64,000 nt of DNA from Eubacterium sp. (GTDB lineage Bacteria > Bacillota > Clostridia > Lachnospirales > Lachnospiraceae): positions 62,001-126,000 of the forward strand of contig JAGBBZ010000015.1 in NCBI GenBank assembly GCA_017938215.1, read 5' to 3'. Shown here piece after piece: positions 17,939-26,262 of this stretch. The notes under the pieces were generated by a model, which did no database searches, was not told the origin of the DNA, and saw only the letters and a list, made by a program, of their open reading frames with translations. Made by a program: the position numbers and the translations under genes. Each line of letters begins with the position of its first letter. Within the stretch, counting starts at the first letter, position 1.

Positions 17939-18745
17939 TTGGATTTAGCTTCGATTATTGGTTTGGTGGGATGTGCTGCCGCCGTTATTTATGGAATTGT
18001 ATCAGGAGATCAGGGAGTGGCTGCATTAGGTAACTTTTATGATTTATCATCAATCTTGATTACGGTTGTTGGTTCCTTTATGTGTATGCTTACAATGGCT
18101 GATGATATACCGGGATTTTTGAACTCGGTGAAGTCCATTTCTTTGATTACTAAAAAGTCAGTTAGTAATGAAGGAGAAGTGATACGTACGATCATTGATC
18201 TTGCCAATGTGGCAAGAAAAGAAGGACTTTTGCAGCTGGAAGAAGCGGCGTCGGATATTGATGATGATTTCTTGAAGAAAGGTATTATGTTGATTGTAGA
18301 TGGTACGGATCAAGAATTGGTTACTAGTATTTTGGAGACGGAGTTGAATTGTATTGAACGACGCCATAACAAAATAATAAGCTTTTGGGAAGGCCTTGCG
18401 GCGATGGGACCTGCCTGGGGTATGATCGGTACACTGATTGGATTGATTAACATGCTTAAATTGTTAGATGATCCAAGTTCCATCGGACCGAATATGGCGG
18501 TTGCTTTGATTACGACGTTGTATGGTTCTCTTTTGGCGAACTGGATTGGTATTCCGGTAGCCACAAAGTTGAAGGCGATTAATGCAAGAGAAATCATGAC
18601 AAAAGAAGTGATTTGTGAAGGGATTTTATCAATTCAGGCGGGAGAAAACCCACGTGTAATTGAAGAAAAATTAAAATCTTTCTTGGCACCAAAACTTCGT
18701 GATGAAGTGTTGAATGATGGTGCTGACCAAGGTGGTGAGGGATAA
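17939..18745 (+). CDS. motA: Flagellar motor stator protein MotA
   Basis: MotA, with MotB, forms the ion-conducting stator. The 268 residues contain four transmembrane segments (near 5-22, 30-50, about 145-170 and 178-200), the cytoplasmic loop between the second and third, and the conserved GLAAMGPAWGMIGTLIGLI region. The start is a TTG at 17939 preceded by AAGGTGGTG. The stop overlaps the first base of the motB ATG (TAATG), implying coupling. Whether H+ or Na+ is used cannot be decided by eye. Confidence 0.93.
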   Translation: MDLASIIGLVGCAAAVIYGIVSGDQGVAALGNFYDLSSILITVVGSFMCMLTMADDIPGFLNSVKSISLITKKSVSNEGEVIRTIIDLANVARKEGLLQLEEAASDIDDDFLKKGIMLIVDGTDQELVTSILETELNCIERRHNKIISFWEGLAAMGPAWGMIGTLIGLINMLKLLDDPSSIGPNMAVALITTLYGSLLANWIGIPVATKLKAINAREIMTKEVICEGILSIQAGENPRVIEEKLKSFLAPKLRDEVLNDGADQGGEG

Positions 18746-19566
18746 TGGCTCGAGAAAAAAAAGAAGAAGAAAGTTCGATCAGTGGTGATTGGATTAATAC
18801 ATTTGCAGACTTGATGAATTTGCTTTTGTGCTTTTTCGTTCTTTTGTTCTCAATGTCTACGGTAGATGCAGATAAGTATGAAGAATTGGTTACTTCGCTA
18901 TCGGAAAGCATTGACATTTTTGATGGTGGCGGCAAAGCTGTCGGTGAAGGAGCTTTTGTGGCTAGCGGAACTAGTCAGAAAATATCAATGGAGCAGTATT
19001 TCAACGAGTTTGAAAACAGTGGACAGAATGTTGAATCGCAAGATGAATCGTCAGAAGTTACAGACGAGGAGAAGTATCAAAAAAGGATGGCGGATGAACT
19101 GAAAAAAAGAACCGAAGAGTTGTATGAGGAGATTTCAGATAAAGCTGCAGCAAAAAAGATTCAAGACATGATTAATGTGAATATGGACGAACAGTATCAG
19201 TATGTTCAGATATCCTTGAATGGAGCGATTTTGTTTGATTCGGGTTCGGATCAGATTAAAAAGTCGGCACTTCCAATTTTGAGTAAGGTTGGAGATATTT
19301 TAAAAATATACGATAGTCATATGATTAAAATAGAGGGACATACGGATAATATTCCGATTTCTGGTGGGAAGTTTGCGAACAATATGTGGCTATCCACAGC
19401 GAGAGCAACACAAGTGTTTGAGTATTTTGTTAACAAGAAGGATTTGAGCCCGGAGACATTGGAAACTACTGGACGTAGCGAGTATGAACCAGTGGCATCC
19501 AATAAAACAGAAAAAGGACGTGCAAAAAATCGTCGTGTTGAAATCAAGATTTACACAGACAAGTAG
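18745..19566 (+). CDS. motB: Flagellar motor stator protein MotB (OmpA-like)
   Basis: MotB anchors the stator to peptidoglycan. The 273 residues have a short charged N terminus, one transmembrane helix carrying the ion-binding aspartate (WINTFADLMNLLLCFFVLLF, Asp22), a periplasmic linker with an acidic stretch (about 90-115), and a C-terminal OmpA/MotB peptidoglycan-binding domain (IKIEGHTDNIPISG, then LSTARATQVFEYF and GRAKNRRVEIKI). The helix reads DLMNLLL where many homologues have DxMTLLL, a small variation. It overlaps motA by one base; fliL follows after 9 bases. Confidence 0.94.
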   Translation: MAREKKEEESSISGDWINTFADLMNLLLCFFVLLFSMSTVDADKYEELVTSLSESIDIFDGGGKAVGEGAFVASGTSQKISMEQYFNEFENSGQNVESQDESSEVTDEEKYQKRMADELKKRTEELYEEISDKAAAKKIQDMINVNMDEQYQYVQISLNGAILFDSGSDQIKKSALPILSKVGDILKIYDSHMIKIEGHTDNIPISGGKFANNMWLSTARATQVFEYFVNKKDLSPETLETTGRSEYEPVASNKTEKGRAKNRRVEIKIYTDK

Positions 19567-19575
19567 GAGGTTTGT

Positions 19576-20085
19576 ATGAAAAAGAATATACTAACAATTG
19601 TTATTATGGCGGCAACGATTATTAATTTGGTTTTGACTATTGTCATGGTGTTTTCCATCGTTCCTGCAATGAACAAGACAAATAAGCTTATCGATAAGGT
19701 GGCAGAAGTGGTTGATTTGGAGATGGAGAAAGAGGAAACGGAGAATTATTCTGTTGAGAACCTTGAGGCATATAAGATTACTTTTGATGCGAAACAGACG
19801 ATTAATTTAAAATCGGATCCGGGGGATGCAGAAGCGCATTTTGCGGTTATTGAAGGTGTGACAATATCATTCAATAAGGAAGCAGAGGATTATGAAAAGA
19901 TTAAAGAGTCTGTGGCGAATGCAGATGTTTATATTACAGATTTTGTAAAGGAAGCACTATCGGAACAAACGATTTCTACATTAGATGAGAATGCTGTGAA
20001 AGAGTTGGCACTTACTAAGATTCAAGAGTTTTATGGAAGTAAGTGTATCGTGCGTGTTTCGTTGCAGGGCTTTATGTTCCAGTAA
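19576..20085 (+). CDS. fliL: Flagellar basal body-associated protein FliL
   Basis: FliL is a single-pass membrane protein that surrounds stator units and supports torque under load. The 169 residues have one N-terminal transmembrane segment (about 5-29, ILTIVIMAATIINLVLTIVM), a short linker, and a periplasmic domain related to stomatin-like folds. The C terminus (FYGSKCIVRVSLQGFMFQ) is typical for the family. AGGAGG precedes the ATG at 19576. It ends the motA-motB unit; a promoter for fliM follows. Confidence 0.87.
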   Translation: MKKNILTIVIMAATIINLVLTIVMVFSIVPAMNKTNKLIDKVAEVVDLEMEKEETENYSVENLEAYKITFDAKQTINLKSDPGDAEAHFAVIEGVTISFNKEAEDYEKIKESVANADVYITDFVKEALSEQTISTLDENAVKELALTKIQEFYGSKCIVRVSLQGFMFQ

Positions 20086-20106
20086 TCACAAAATTGAAGA
20101 AAAGAC

Positions 20107-20135
20107 TTTTTATTCTTGGTGTTTTATGATATAAT
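20107..20135 (+). promoter_or_regulatory. Extended -10 promoter upstream of fliM
   Basis: TGATATAAT at 20127-20135 is a perfect extended -10. A weak T-rich -35 (TTTTTA, 20107-20112) lies 17 bases upstream. It is in a 118-base gap between fliL and fliM and would start a transcript at about 20142, about 60 bases before the fliM ATG. It probably drives the switch/export/chemotaxis genes. Confidence 0.55.
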
Positions 20136-20203
20136 TGTATGGATGTCATTTTTGTAAGACACAAGATTATAGACAAAGAAGTAGTAACTGTGAGGTGAGA
20201 TTA

Positions 20204-21181
20204 ATGGGGGACGTCCTGTCGCAAAGTGAGATAGATAATTTGCTTTCTGCGTTGAATAATGGAGAGTTTGATCCGGCGGTAGCGGAGGATGTAGATGAGA
20301 GACAGATTAAGGATTATGATTTTGCTAGACCGTCAAAGTTCTCCAAAGATCATCTTCGTACGTTAGTGTTTATTTTTGAACATTATGCTCGTTTGTTATC
20401 TACGAACTTGCCGGTGTACCTTCGACGCAATGTTCAAGTAGAGGTGATGCATGCTGAGGCCGCAACGTTTCAAGAGTTTTCGAATTCTCTTTCAAATCCA
20501 GTTCTTCTTGGAGTTGTGAATTTTGCTCCGTTGGAAGGAACGATTATTTTGGAAATGGCGAGTGGCTTGGGGTACACAATTGTTGACCGCATGCTTGGTG
20601 GAGCAGGAACGCCATTGGATAAGGCGAGAGAATTTACAGAGATTGAATTGACGATTATTGAGCGGATTATGGTGGTTTGTACCAATTTATTGATTGAACC
20701 TTGGCAAAATGTACAGGAATTGGAGCCGATGTTAGAACGAATTGAGACGAATTCGCAGTTTGCTCAGTTTGTGTCGCCAAATGAAATGACTTCCATTGTT
20801 ACCATGAGTATTAAAATTGGTGATGTGGAAGGGTTGATGAATATATGTATTCCATATGCGGTTGTTGAACCAGTTATTGATAAGATTAACACGAAATACT
20901 GGTATTCTACAGCTGAAGTTAAAGATGATGATGCGTACCGGGAGATTATCGAAGAAAATATTAACAAAGCACAGATTCCTGTTCGCGCCATCATGGGACG
21001 AAGTGTAATTTCAGTAAATGATTTTATACATCTTCAGGTTGGTGATATTATTAAGGTGGATACAAAGGTTGAAGATGATTTGGATATTTACGTAGGAAAC
21101 ATAAAGAAATTTTCTGCATTACCAGGAGCGTATGATGACGCTTATGCAGTTAAGATAAAATCAGTATACAGAGAGGAGTAA
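20204..21181 (+). CDS. fliM: Flagellar motor switch protein FliM
   Basis: FliM is the middle C-ring protein and the main binding site for phosphorylated CheY. The 325 residues begin with the CheY-binding motif (VLSQSEIDNLLSAL), followed by the CheC-like middle domain (DFARPSKFSKDHLRTL and later GGAGTP) and the C-terminal SpoA domain (PVRAIMGRSVISVNDFIHLQVGDII). An open frame begins at 20135, but GAGGTGA (20192-20198) fixes the ATG at 20204. fliY starts 6 bases after the stop. Confidence 0.96.
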   Translation: MGDVLSQSEIDNLLSALNNGEFDPAVAEDVDERQIKDYDFARPSKFSKDHLRTLVFIFEHYARLLSTNLPVYLRRNVQVEVMHAEAATFQEFSNSLSNPVLLGVVNFAPLEGTIILEMASGLGYTIVDRMLGGAGTPLDKAREFTEIELTIIERIMVVCTNLLIEPWQNVQELEPMLERIETNSQFAQFVSPNEMTSIVTMSIKIGDVEGLMNICIPYAVVEPVIDKINTKYWYSTAEVKDDDAYREIIEENINKAQIPVRAIMGRSVISVNDFIHLQVGDIIKVDTKVEDDLDIYVGNIKKFSALPGAYDDAYAVKIKSVYREE

Positions 21182-21187
21182 AATGCC

Positions 21188-22384
21188 ATGGATGGAATGT
21201 TATCGCAGGAAGAAATCAACGCATTGCTTGGTGGAATGGATGGCGGCGGATTAAGTGCCGACGACACTTCGGCAGTGGAAGATTCTTCTGTTGCAATGGT
21301 TTCCGAGGAGCGTTTATCTCCGGAAGAAGGCGACGCCTTAGGGGAAATTGCAAATATAAGCATGGGAACAGCGGCGACGACCTTGTCGGTTCTTGTTAAT
21401 AACCGTGTGGAAATTACCACACCTCAGATATCTTATGTCACAGTGGATGATTTGAAAGAGCGAAACGAAGCTCCGTGTGTATTTATATACATTTCTTATC
21501 GCACAGGTTTGGAAGGGAAAAACGTTCTCATTCTGAAAGAAGATGACGTTAAAGTAATAACAGATTTGATGATGGGTGGGGATGGAACCAATACGGAGAC
21601 GGAATTAACAGAGCTTCACTTAAGCGCGATTTGTGAAGCAATGAATCAGATGATGGGGTCGGCAGCGACGTCCATGTCTTCGATGCTTAATGAGATGGTA
21701 GACATTAGTCCACCAACCTCAACCAGAGTTGATTTTAGTGATGCTGGTTTGGAGAATGTTTTGGAGGATATGTATGGGCAGATATTTGCTTCAGTATCTT
21801 TTAAAATGACAATTGGTGATTTGGTGGATAGCGAAATCATGCAGTTATATCCGATTGATTTTGCGCGTCTTATATATACCCGTTTTAGAAGTACAATGGA
21901 GACAGGAATTGAGGAAACGGTTGCTGAGCAAGAACCAGCGCCTACACCTCCACCTGCACCTACTCCGGCGCCGATGCCGGAAGTTGCTCCGGAGCCAGTA
22001 CCTCAACCGGCGATGCAACAGATGCAACAGCCAATGATGGGTATGCCACAAGCGATGCCGATGTATGCAATGCCACCGCAGGATTTGAACATACAGCCGG
22101 CGCAGTTCCAGAATTTTGTTCCAATGCAGAATCTGGACGGAATTGCACCAGAGAACATTGATCTCATTATGGATGTTCCGCTTGAAGTAACTGTAGAACT
22201 CGGAAGAACCAGTAAGTCGATTAAAGAAATATTGGATTTTTCACCAGGAACAATTATCGAACTCGACAAACTTGCAGGAGAGCCAATCGATGTATTGGTA
22301 AATGGAAAGTTTGTTGCAAAAGGTGAGGTAGTTGTTATCGAAGAGAGCTTCGGTATTCGAGTTACAGAGATCATTAAAGACTAA
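21188..22384 (+). CDS. fliY: Motor switch phosphatase FliY (CheC-like domain plus FliN domain)
   Basis: FliY combines a C-ring FliN part with a CheY-P phosphatase. The 398 residues show an N-terminal CheY-binding motif (MLSQEEINALLGGM), then a CheC-type domain with both active-site E-x-x-N pairs (Glu53/Asn56 in GEIANISMG, Glu150/Asn153 in CEAMNQMMGSA), a Pro/Met/Gln-rich linker (about 245-300), and a C-terminal SpoA/FliN domain (NIDLIMDVPLEVTVELGR...ESFGIRVTEI). This distinguishes it from plain FliN, which is about 100-140 residues. No cheC or cheX occurs in the window, so FliY could be the main phosphatase of this cluster. Confidence 0.93.
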   Translation: MDGMLSQEEINALLGGMDGGGLSADDTSAVEDSSVAMVSEERLSPEEGDALGEIANISMGTAATTLSVLVNNRVEITTPQISYVTVDDLKERNEAPCVFIYISYRTGLEGKNVLILKEDDVKVITDLMMGGDGTNTETELTELHLSAICEAMNQMMGSAATSMSSMLNEMVDISPPTSTRVDFSDAGLENVLEDMYGQIFASVSFKMTIGDLVDSEIMQLYPIDFARLIYTRFRSTMETGIEETVAEQEPAPTPPPAPTPAPMPEVAPEPVPQPAMQQMQQPMMGMPQAMPMYAMPPQDLNIQPAQFQNFVPMQNLDGIAPENIDLIMDVPLEVTVELGRTSKSIKEILDFSPGTIIELDKLAGEPIDVLVNGKFVAKGEVVVIEESFGIRVTEIIKD

Positions 22385-22404
22385 AAGTATGGAGGAGAAT
22401 GACA

Positions 22405-22767
22405 ATGGCAAAGAACGTATTAATATGTGATGACGCAGCATTTATGAGAGTCATGATTAAGGATATTTTAACAAAGAATGGTTATGAAGTGGCTGGAGAG
22501 GCTGAAAATGGCTTGAAGGCAGTTGAAAAGTATAATGAAACAAAACCTGATCTTGTAATGATGGATATTACAATGCCAGAGATGGATGGTATTCAGGCGT
22601 TGAAGAAAATCAAAGAGATGGATGCAGCAGCGAATGTGATTATGTGTTCTGCAATGGGACAGCAGGCGATGGTTATTGAATCTATTCAGTCTGGTGCAAA
22701 AGACTTCATTGTTAAGCCTTTCCAGGCAGATCGAGTTTTAGAAGCTGTAAAGAAGGCTATTGGTTAA
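22405..22767 (+). CDS. cheY: Chemotaxis response regulator CheY
   Basis: CheY is a single receiver domain that carries the signal from CheA to FliM/FliY. The 120 residues contain the acidic pair (CDD, 8-10), the phospho-acceptor Asp54 in MMDITMPEMDG, the conserved Ser (CSAMGQ) and Lys (VKPF). An in-frame ATG at 22399 is too close to GGAGGAG (22391-22397), so 22405 (MAKNVLICDD) is preferred. Its place between fliY and fliO is the same as in B. subtilis. Confidence 0.96.
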   Translation: MAKNVLICDDAAFMRVMIKDILTKNGYEVAGEAENGLKAVEKYNETKPDLVMMDITMPEMDGIQALKKIKEMDAAANVIMCSAMGQQAMVIESIQSGAKDFIVKPFQADRVLEAVKKAIG

Positions 22768-22772
22768 TTGCG

Positions 22773-23126
22773 ATGGGGAACATTCTGCAACTTTTAGCAG
22801 CGCTATTTGTATTTGTACTTGTTCTAGTAGCTACATATTATGTGACAAAGTGGATTGCGAAAACGGGTGCATTGCAACCATACACAAGAAACATTCAAGT
22901 GATAGAAACTTATAAGGTTGCACCGAACAAATATATACAGCTCATTCGAATTGGTGAGAAGTATTATTCGATCGGTGTAACCAAAGATAATATCACATTT
23001 TTAAGTGAAGTCGAAGAAACACAGTTGAATCTTGATCCGATAAAAGAGACTGTTCCGGTGGACTCCTTCAAAGAGGTTTGGAATCGTGTTTCAAAAACGA
23101 TTAAGGACAAACAAAAAAAACAATAA
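22773..23126 (+). CDS. fliO: Flagellar biosynthesis protein FliO (FliZ type)
   Basis: FliO helps assemble the FliP-FliQ-FliR export gate. The 117-residue protein has one N-terminal transmembrane helix (LLAALFVFVLVLVATYYVTK) and a cytoplasmic domain with the family motif (ALQPYTRNIQVIETYKVAPN, then IRIGEKYYSIGVTKDNITFL). It starts 5 bases after cheY and lacks a clear Shine-Dalgarno sequence, so translation is probably coupled to cheY. Identification relies on the membrane helix, the motif and position before fliP. Confidence 0.85.
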   Translation: MGNILQLLAALFVFVLVLVATYYVTKWIAKTGALQPYTRNIQVIETYKVAPNKYIQLIRIGEKYYSIGVTKDNITFLSEVEETQLNLDPIKETVPVDSFKEVWNRVSKTIKDKQKKQ

Positions 23127-23141
23127 GAAAAGGTTGGTATT

Positions 23142-23993
23142 ATGAGAACACATAAGAGATTTATTTCGATTGCATTAAAAGGGATATCTCTATTTATGGT
23201 ACTGTGCATATTAACCTTTTTTTGTGATGCAATTGTAATGGCGGCGCCAGTAAGCTCGAATTCAAATGTAGATGAAATCGAAGGAAGTGCGACGGCTACT
23301 GTGTCGGATCCGGAAGATCCAGATGGTTTTGAATTTAATATATCGTCAAATGCAGGAAGCAGTAATTTGTCTGCGAGTTTACAGATGCTTCTTGTGTTGA
23401 CCGTTTTAGCGTTGGCACCATCGATTCTTATAATGATGACTTCATTTACGAGAATTATCGTGGTGCTACATTTTGTTCGTTCGGCATTAGGAACACAAAC
23501 TACGCCACCGAATCAGGTTTTGATAGGACTAGCATTGTTTCTGACATTATTCATTATGTCACCTGTTATTTCGGAAATTAATACAGAGTGTGTACAACCT
23601 TTTGAACAGGGGCAGATCACACAAGAAGAAGCGTTAAATGCTGGCTTGAAGCCGATTCGAACATTCATGTTTAAACAAACCAATCGTTCGGATATTAAGT
23701 TGTTTTTAGAGATACAAGGAAAAGACATCGAGATAAAATCGGAAGATGATATTCCGACAATGGTTCTTTTGCCTGCGTTTATGATTAGTGAATTGAGAAC
23801 AGCATTTATTATTGGCTTTTTGATCTATCTACCATTTATAGTAATTGATATGGTGGTGGCATCAACTCTTATGTCCATGGGTATGATGATGTTGCCACCG
23901 ACGACGATATCAATGCCATTTAAAATTTTGTTGTTTGTTTTGGCAGATGGATGGAATCTTGTTATTGGACAAGTTGTAAAGACATTTTATTAA
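23142..23993 (+). CDS. fliP: Flagellar export gate protein FliP
   Basis: FliP is the main subunit of the export channel. The 283-residue precursor begins with a basic region and a signal-like hydrophobic segment (about 9-36) and then a Ser/Asp/Glu-rich stretch before the conserved core: MLLVLTVLALAPSILIMMTS, FTRIIVVLHFVRSALGTQTT and PNQVLIGLALFLTLFIMSP. The C-terminal hydrophobic helices end the protein. Length is slightly above E. coli FliP because of the N-terminal part. fliQ follows after 41 bases. Confidence 0.94.
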   Translation: MRTHKRFISIALKGISLFMVLCILTFFCDAIVMAAPVSSNSNVDEIEGSATATVSDPEDPDGFEFNISSNAGSSNLSASLQMLLVLTVLALAPSILIMMTSFTRIIVVLHFVRSALGTQTTPPNQVLIGLALFLTLFIMSPVISEINTECVQPFEQGQITQEEALNAGLKPIRTFMFKQTNRSDIKLFLEIQGKDIEIKSEDDIPTMVLLPAFMISELRTAFIIGFLIYLPFIVIDMVVASTLMSMGMMMLPPTTISMPFKILLFVLADGWNLVIGQVVKTFY

Positions 23994-24034
23994 AGATGTT
24001 GTGTTGCATGCGATGAAAGAGTAGGTGAGTATCA

Positions 24035-24304
24035 ATGACAGAAACAGACGTTATAGATATTTCAGCAGAGATGATATGGGTTATTATTAAATGTTCAGCG
24101 CCACTTTTACTTGTGTCACTTGTTGTTGGTTTGATCATCAGTATTTTCCAGACAGTAACCTCGATTCAGGAGCAAACATTGACATTTGTTCCGAAGCTTT
24201 TAGCGATATTCATTATGTTGCTTTTGACTGGAAATTGGATTATGAATACTTGTGTCGAGTTTTTTGAGACATTGTGCAAAAATTTTTCGTTATATATAAG
24301 GTGA
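24035..24304 (+). CDS. fliQ: Flagellar export gate protein FliQ
   Basis: FliQ is a small two-helix membrane protein that packs around FliP in the export gate. The 89 residues contain two transmembrane helices (about 16-38 and 55-75) and the motifs LIISIFQTVTSIQEQTLTF and VPKLLAIFIMLLLTGNWIM. Size and position between fliP and fliR are standard. Confidence 0.93.
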   Translation: MTETDVIDISAEMIWVIIKCSAPLLLVSLVVGLIISIFQTVTSIQEQTLTFVPKLLAIFIMLLLTGNWIMNTCVEFFETLCKNFSLYIR

Positions 24305-24333
24305 TATGCGATTGATGATGTGGAGGAATGAAG

Positions 24334-25107
24334 ATGAATTTTACAGTAGAAAGTCTTGAATTTTATCTTCTTATCTTGATCCGAATATCAACGTTTATAA
24401 TGTCAGCGCCGTTTTTTAATGCAAACACCATTCCGATGCGAGTGAAAATGTCACTAAGTGTAATGTTAACTTTGGTTATGATACCAGTTGTACCAGTAAT
24501 TACACTAGACTATGTTGGTGTCATAGGATATGCGTCCTTGATTCTGCAAGAAGCGGCGGTAGGACTTATACTCGGATTTATGTGTAACATATGTTTATAT
24601 ATTGTGAGTTTTGCAGGGCAACTTATGGACATAGAAATTGGATTATCGATGGCCAATATGTTTGATCCGATGACGAATATTAGTGTTACTGTAACAGGAA
24701 ATATGTATATGTACTTAGTAATGCTGGTTATGATGGCGACAAGAATGCATCATTTTGTATTACGGGCTATATTGGATACGTTTTCGTACTTTAATATTGG
24801 CCAAGCGGTATTTCGTGGAGATATTGTGGAAACTGCGATTACGTTTATGGGAAATTATTTCTTGGTAGGATTCCGTATTGTGTTACCAATATTTGCGTGT
24901 ATGCTTGTGATAAATGTTGTGCTTGGAGTTTTGTCTAGAGCAGCGCCGCAGATGAACATGTTTGTCGTAGGTATTCAGCTAAAAGTTTTCGTTGGGATAT
25001 TGATTTTACTTATCATTGTTCCTACAGTGTCTACTGTTTCTAATTTCATTTTTGATGTTATGAAAGAGACGGTGACTCAGATTTACAATGCCTTTCTTCC
25101 TAGGTGA
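24334..25107 (+). CDS. fliR: Flagellar export gate protein FliR
   Basis: FliR completes the FliP-FliQ-FliR export gate. The 257 residues are strongly hydrophobic with about six membrane segments. Typical motifs are LILIRISTFIMSAPFF near the start, EAAVGLILGFMCN and GLSMANMFDPMTN. An in-frame ATG at 24328 lies only one base from GGAGG (24322-24326); 24334 has normal spacing and is chosen. flhB follows after 36 bases. Confidence 0.93.
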   Translation: MNFTVESLEFYLLILIRISTFIMSAPFFNANTIPMRVKMSLSVMLTLVMIPVVPVITLDYVGVIGYASLILQEAAVGLILGFMCNICLYIVSFAGQLMDIEIGLSMANMFDPMTNISVTVTGNMYMYLVMLVMMATRMHHFVLRAILDTFSYFNIGQAVFRGDIVETAITFMGNYFLVGFRIVLPIFACMLVINVVLGVLSRAAPQMNMFVVGIQLKVFVGILILLIIVPTVSTVSNFIFDVMKETVTQIYNAFLPR

Positions 25108-25143
25108 TTTCGTGTAAGGAAGATAAAAAGGAGAGAGTGGATT

Positions 25144-26241
25144 ATGTTGCGATATAATCTTCAGTTTTTTGCTCAAGATGGCGAAGGTGGAGAAAAGACC
25201 GAAGATGCCACACCCAAGAAATTAGAAGATGCTCGAAAAGAAGGACAGGTGGCAAAAAGTCAAGATATAGGTGTGGCTGTATTGCTTCTGATTCTATTTG
25301 TGTCACTGAAGTTTTTTGGCGGGTTCATGTACGATCGTTTTGTCGGTGTGTTTCGGACTTATATCAATAGTTTTAATGAATATGCATTTGACTTCAATTC
25401 GTTACGGGCGATGAATGTGTTAACTTATGGTGGGGTACAAACCCTCATTTTAGCAGGACCGATTATGTTGATTGCGTTGCTTGCCGTGGTTGTCGTAGAA
25501 GTTGCTCAGGTAAAATGGCAACCGACATCGAAGCCATTGATGCCGAAGCTTTCTAAAATAAATCCGGTATCAGGCTTTAAACGAATGTTTTCCAAAGACA
25601 AGTTGTTTGAATTACTTAAGTCAGTTGTTAAATTGCTGGTGTTGTTTTATGTAGTCTACGATTCATTGAAAGATCAATGGGGAATGGTAGTGAATATTTA
25701 TACACTAGAGTTAACACCTGCCGTGTTGCTTGTTGTCAATACGGTAATAAATGTTGGACTAAAGATTAGTGTTGTATTTATGATTCTTGCAGCGGCAGAT
25801 TATTATTATCAAAAACGTAAATTTAAAAATGATATGAAAATGACCAAGCAGGAAGTGAAAGACGAATATAAAAATGCTGAGGGTAACCCGGAAATTAAAG
25901 GTAAAATTCGAAGCAAAATGCAAGAGGCATCCAGACGTCGTATGATGCAAAGTGTACCAGAAGCGGATGTGGTTATTACCAACCCGACTCATCTTGCGGT
26001 AGCCATTAAGTATGACAAATCATTAGGGGAAGCACCAGTGGTTTTGGCAAAAGGTGCTGACTATCTTGCGGCGAGAATCAAAGACATTGCCAACGAAAAT
26101 CAAGTTGAGATCGTAGAAAATAAGCCGGTGGCTCGAATGTTATATTATAACGTGGAAATAGGAGATCAGATTCCGCCTGAGTTGTACCAGATGGTGGCGG
26201 AGATTCTGGCGTATGTATACAATTTACAAGGAAAAATGTAG
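25144..26241 (+). CDS. flhB: Flagellar export switch protein FlhB
   Basis: FlhB controls the substrate switch from hook to filament proteins. The 365 residues start LRYNLQFFAQDGEGGEKTED and continue with EDATPKKLEDARKEGQVAKS, four membrane helices and a cytoplasmic domain with the autocleavage motif NPTH (VVITNPTHLAVAIKY), where cleavage occurs between Asn and Pro. All expected features are present. flhA follows. Confidence 0.96.
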   Translation: MLRYNLQFFAQDGEGGEKTEDATPKKLEDARKEGQVAKSQDIGVAVLLLILFVSLKFFGGFMYDRFVGVFRTYINSFNEYAFDFNSLRAMNVLTYGGVQTLILAGPIMLIALLAVVVVEVAQVKWQPTSKPLMPKLSKINPVSGFKRMFSKDKLFELLKSVVKLLVLFYVVYDSLKDQWGMVVNIYTLELTPAVLLVVNTVINVGLKISVVFMILAAADYYYQKRKFKNDMKMTKQEVKDEYKNAEGNPEIKGKIRSKMQEASRRRMMQSVPEADVVITNPTHLAVAIKYDKSLGEAPVVLAKGADYLAARIKDIANENQVEIVENKPVARMLYYNVEIGDQIPPELYQMVAEILAYVYNLQGKM

Positions 26242-26262
26242 GAAATAGGAGGTGGATTGGAT

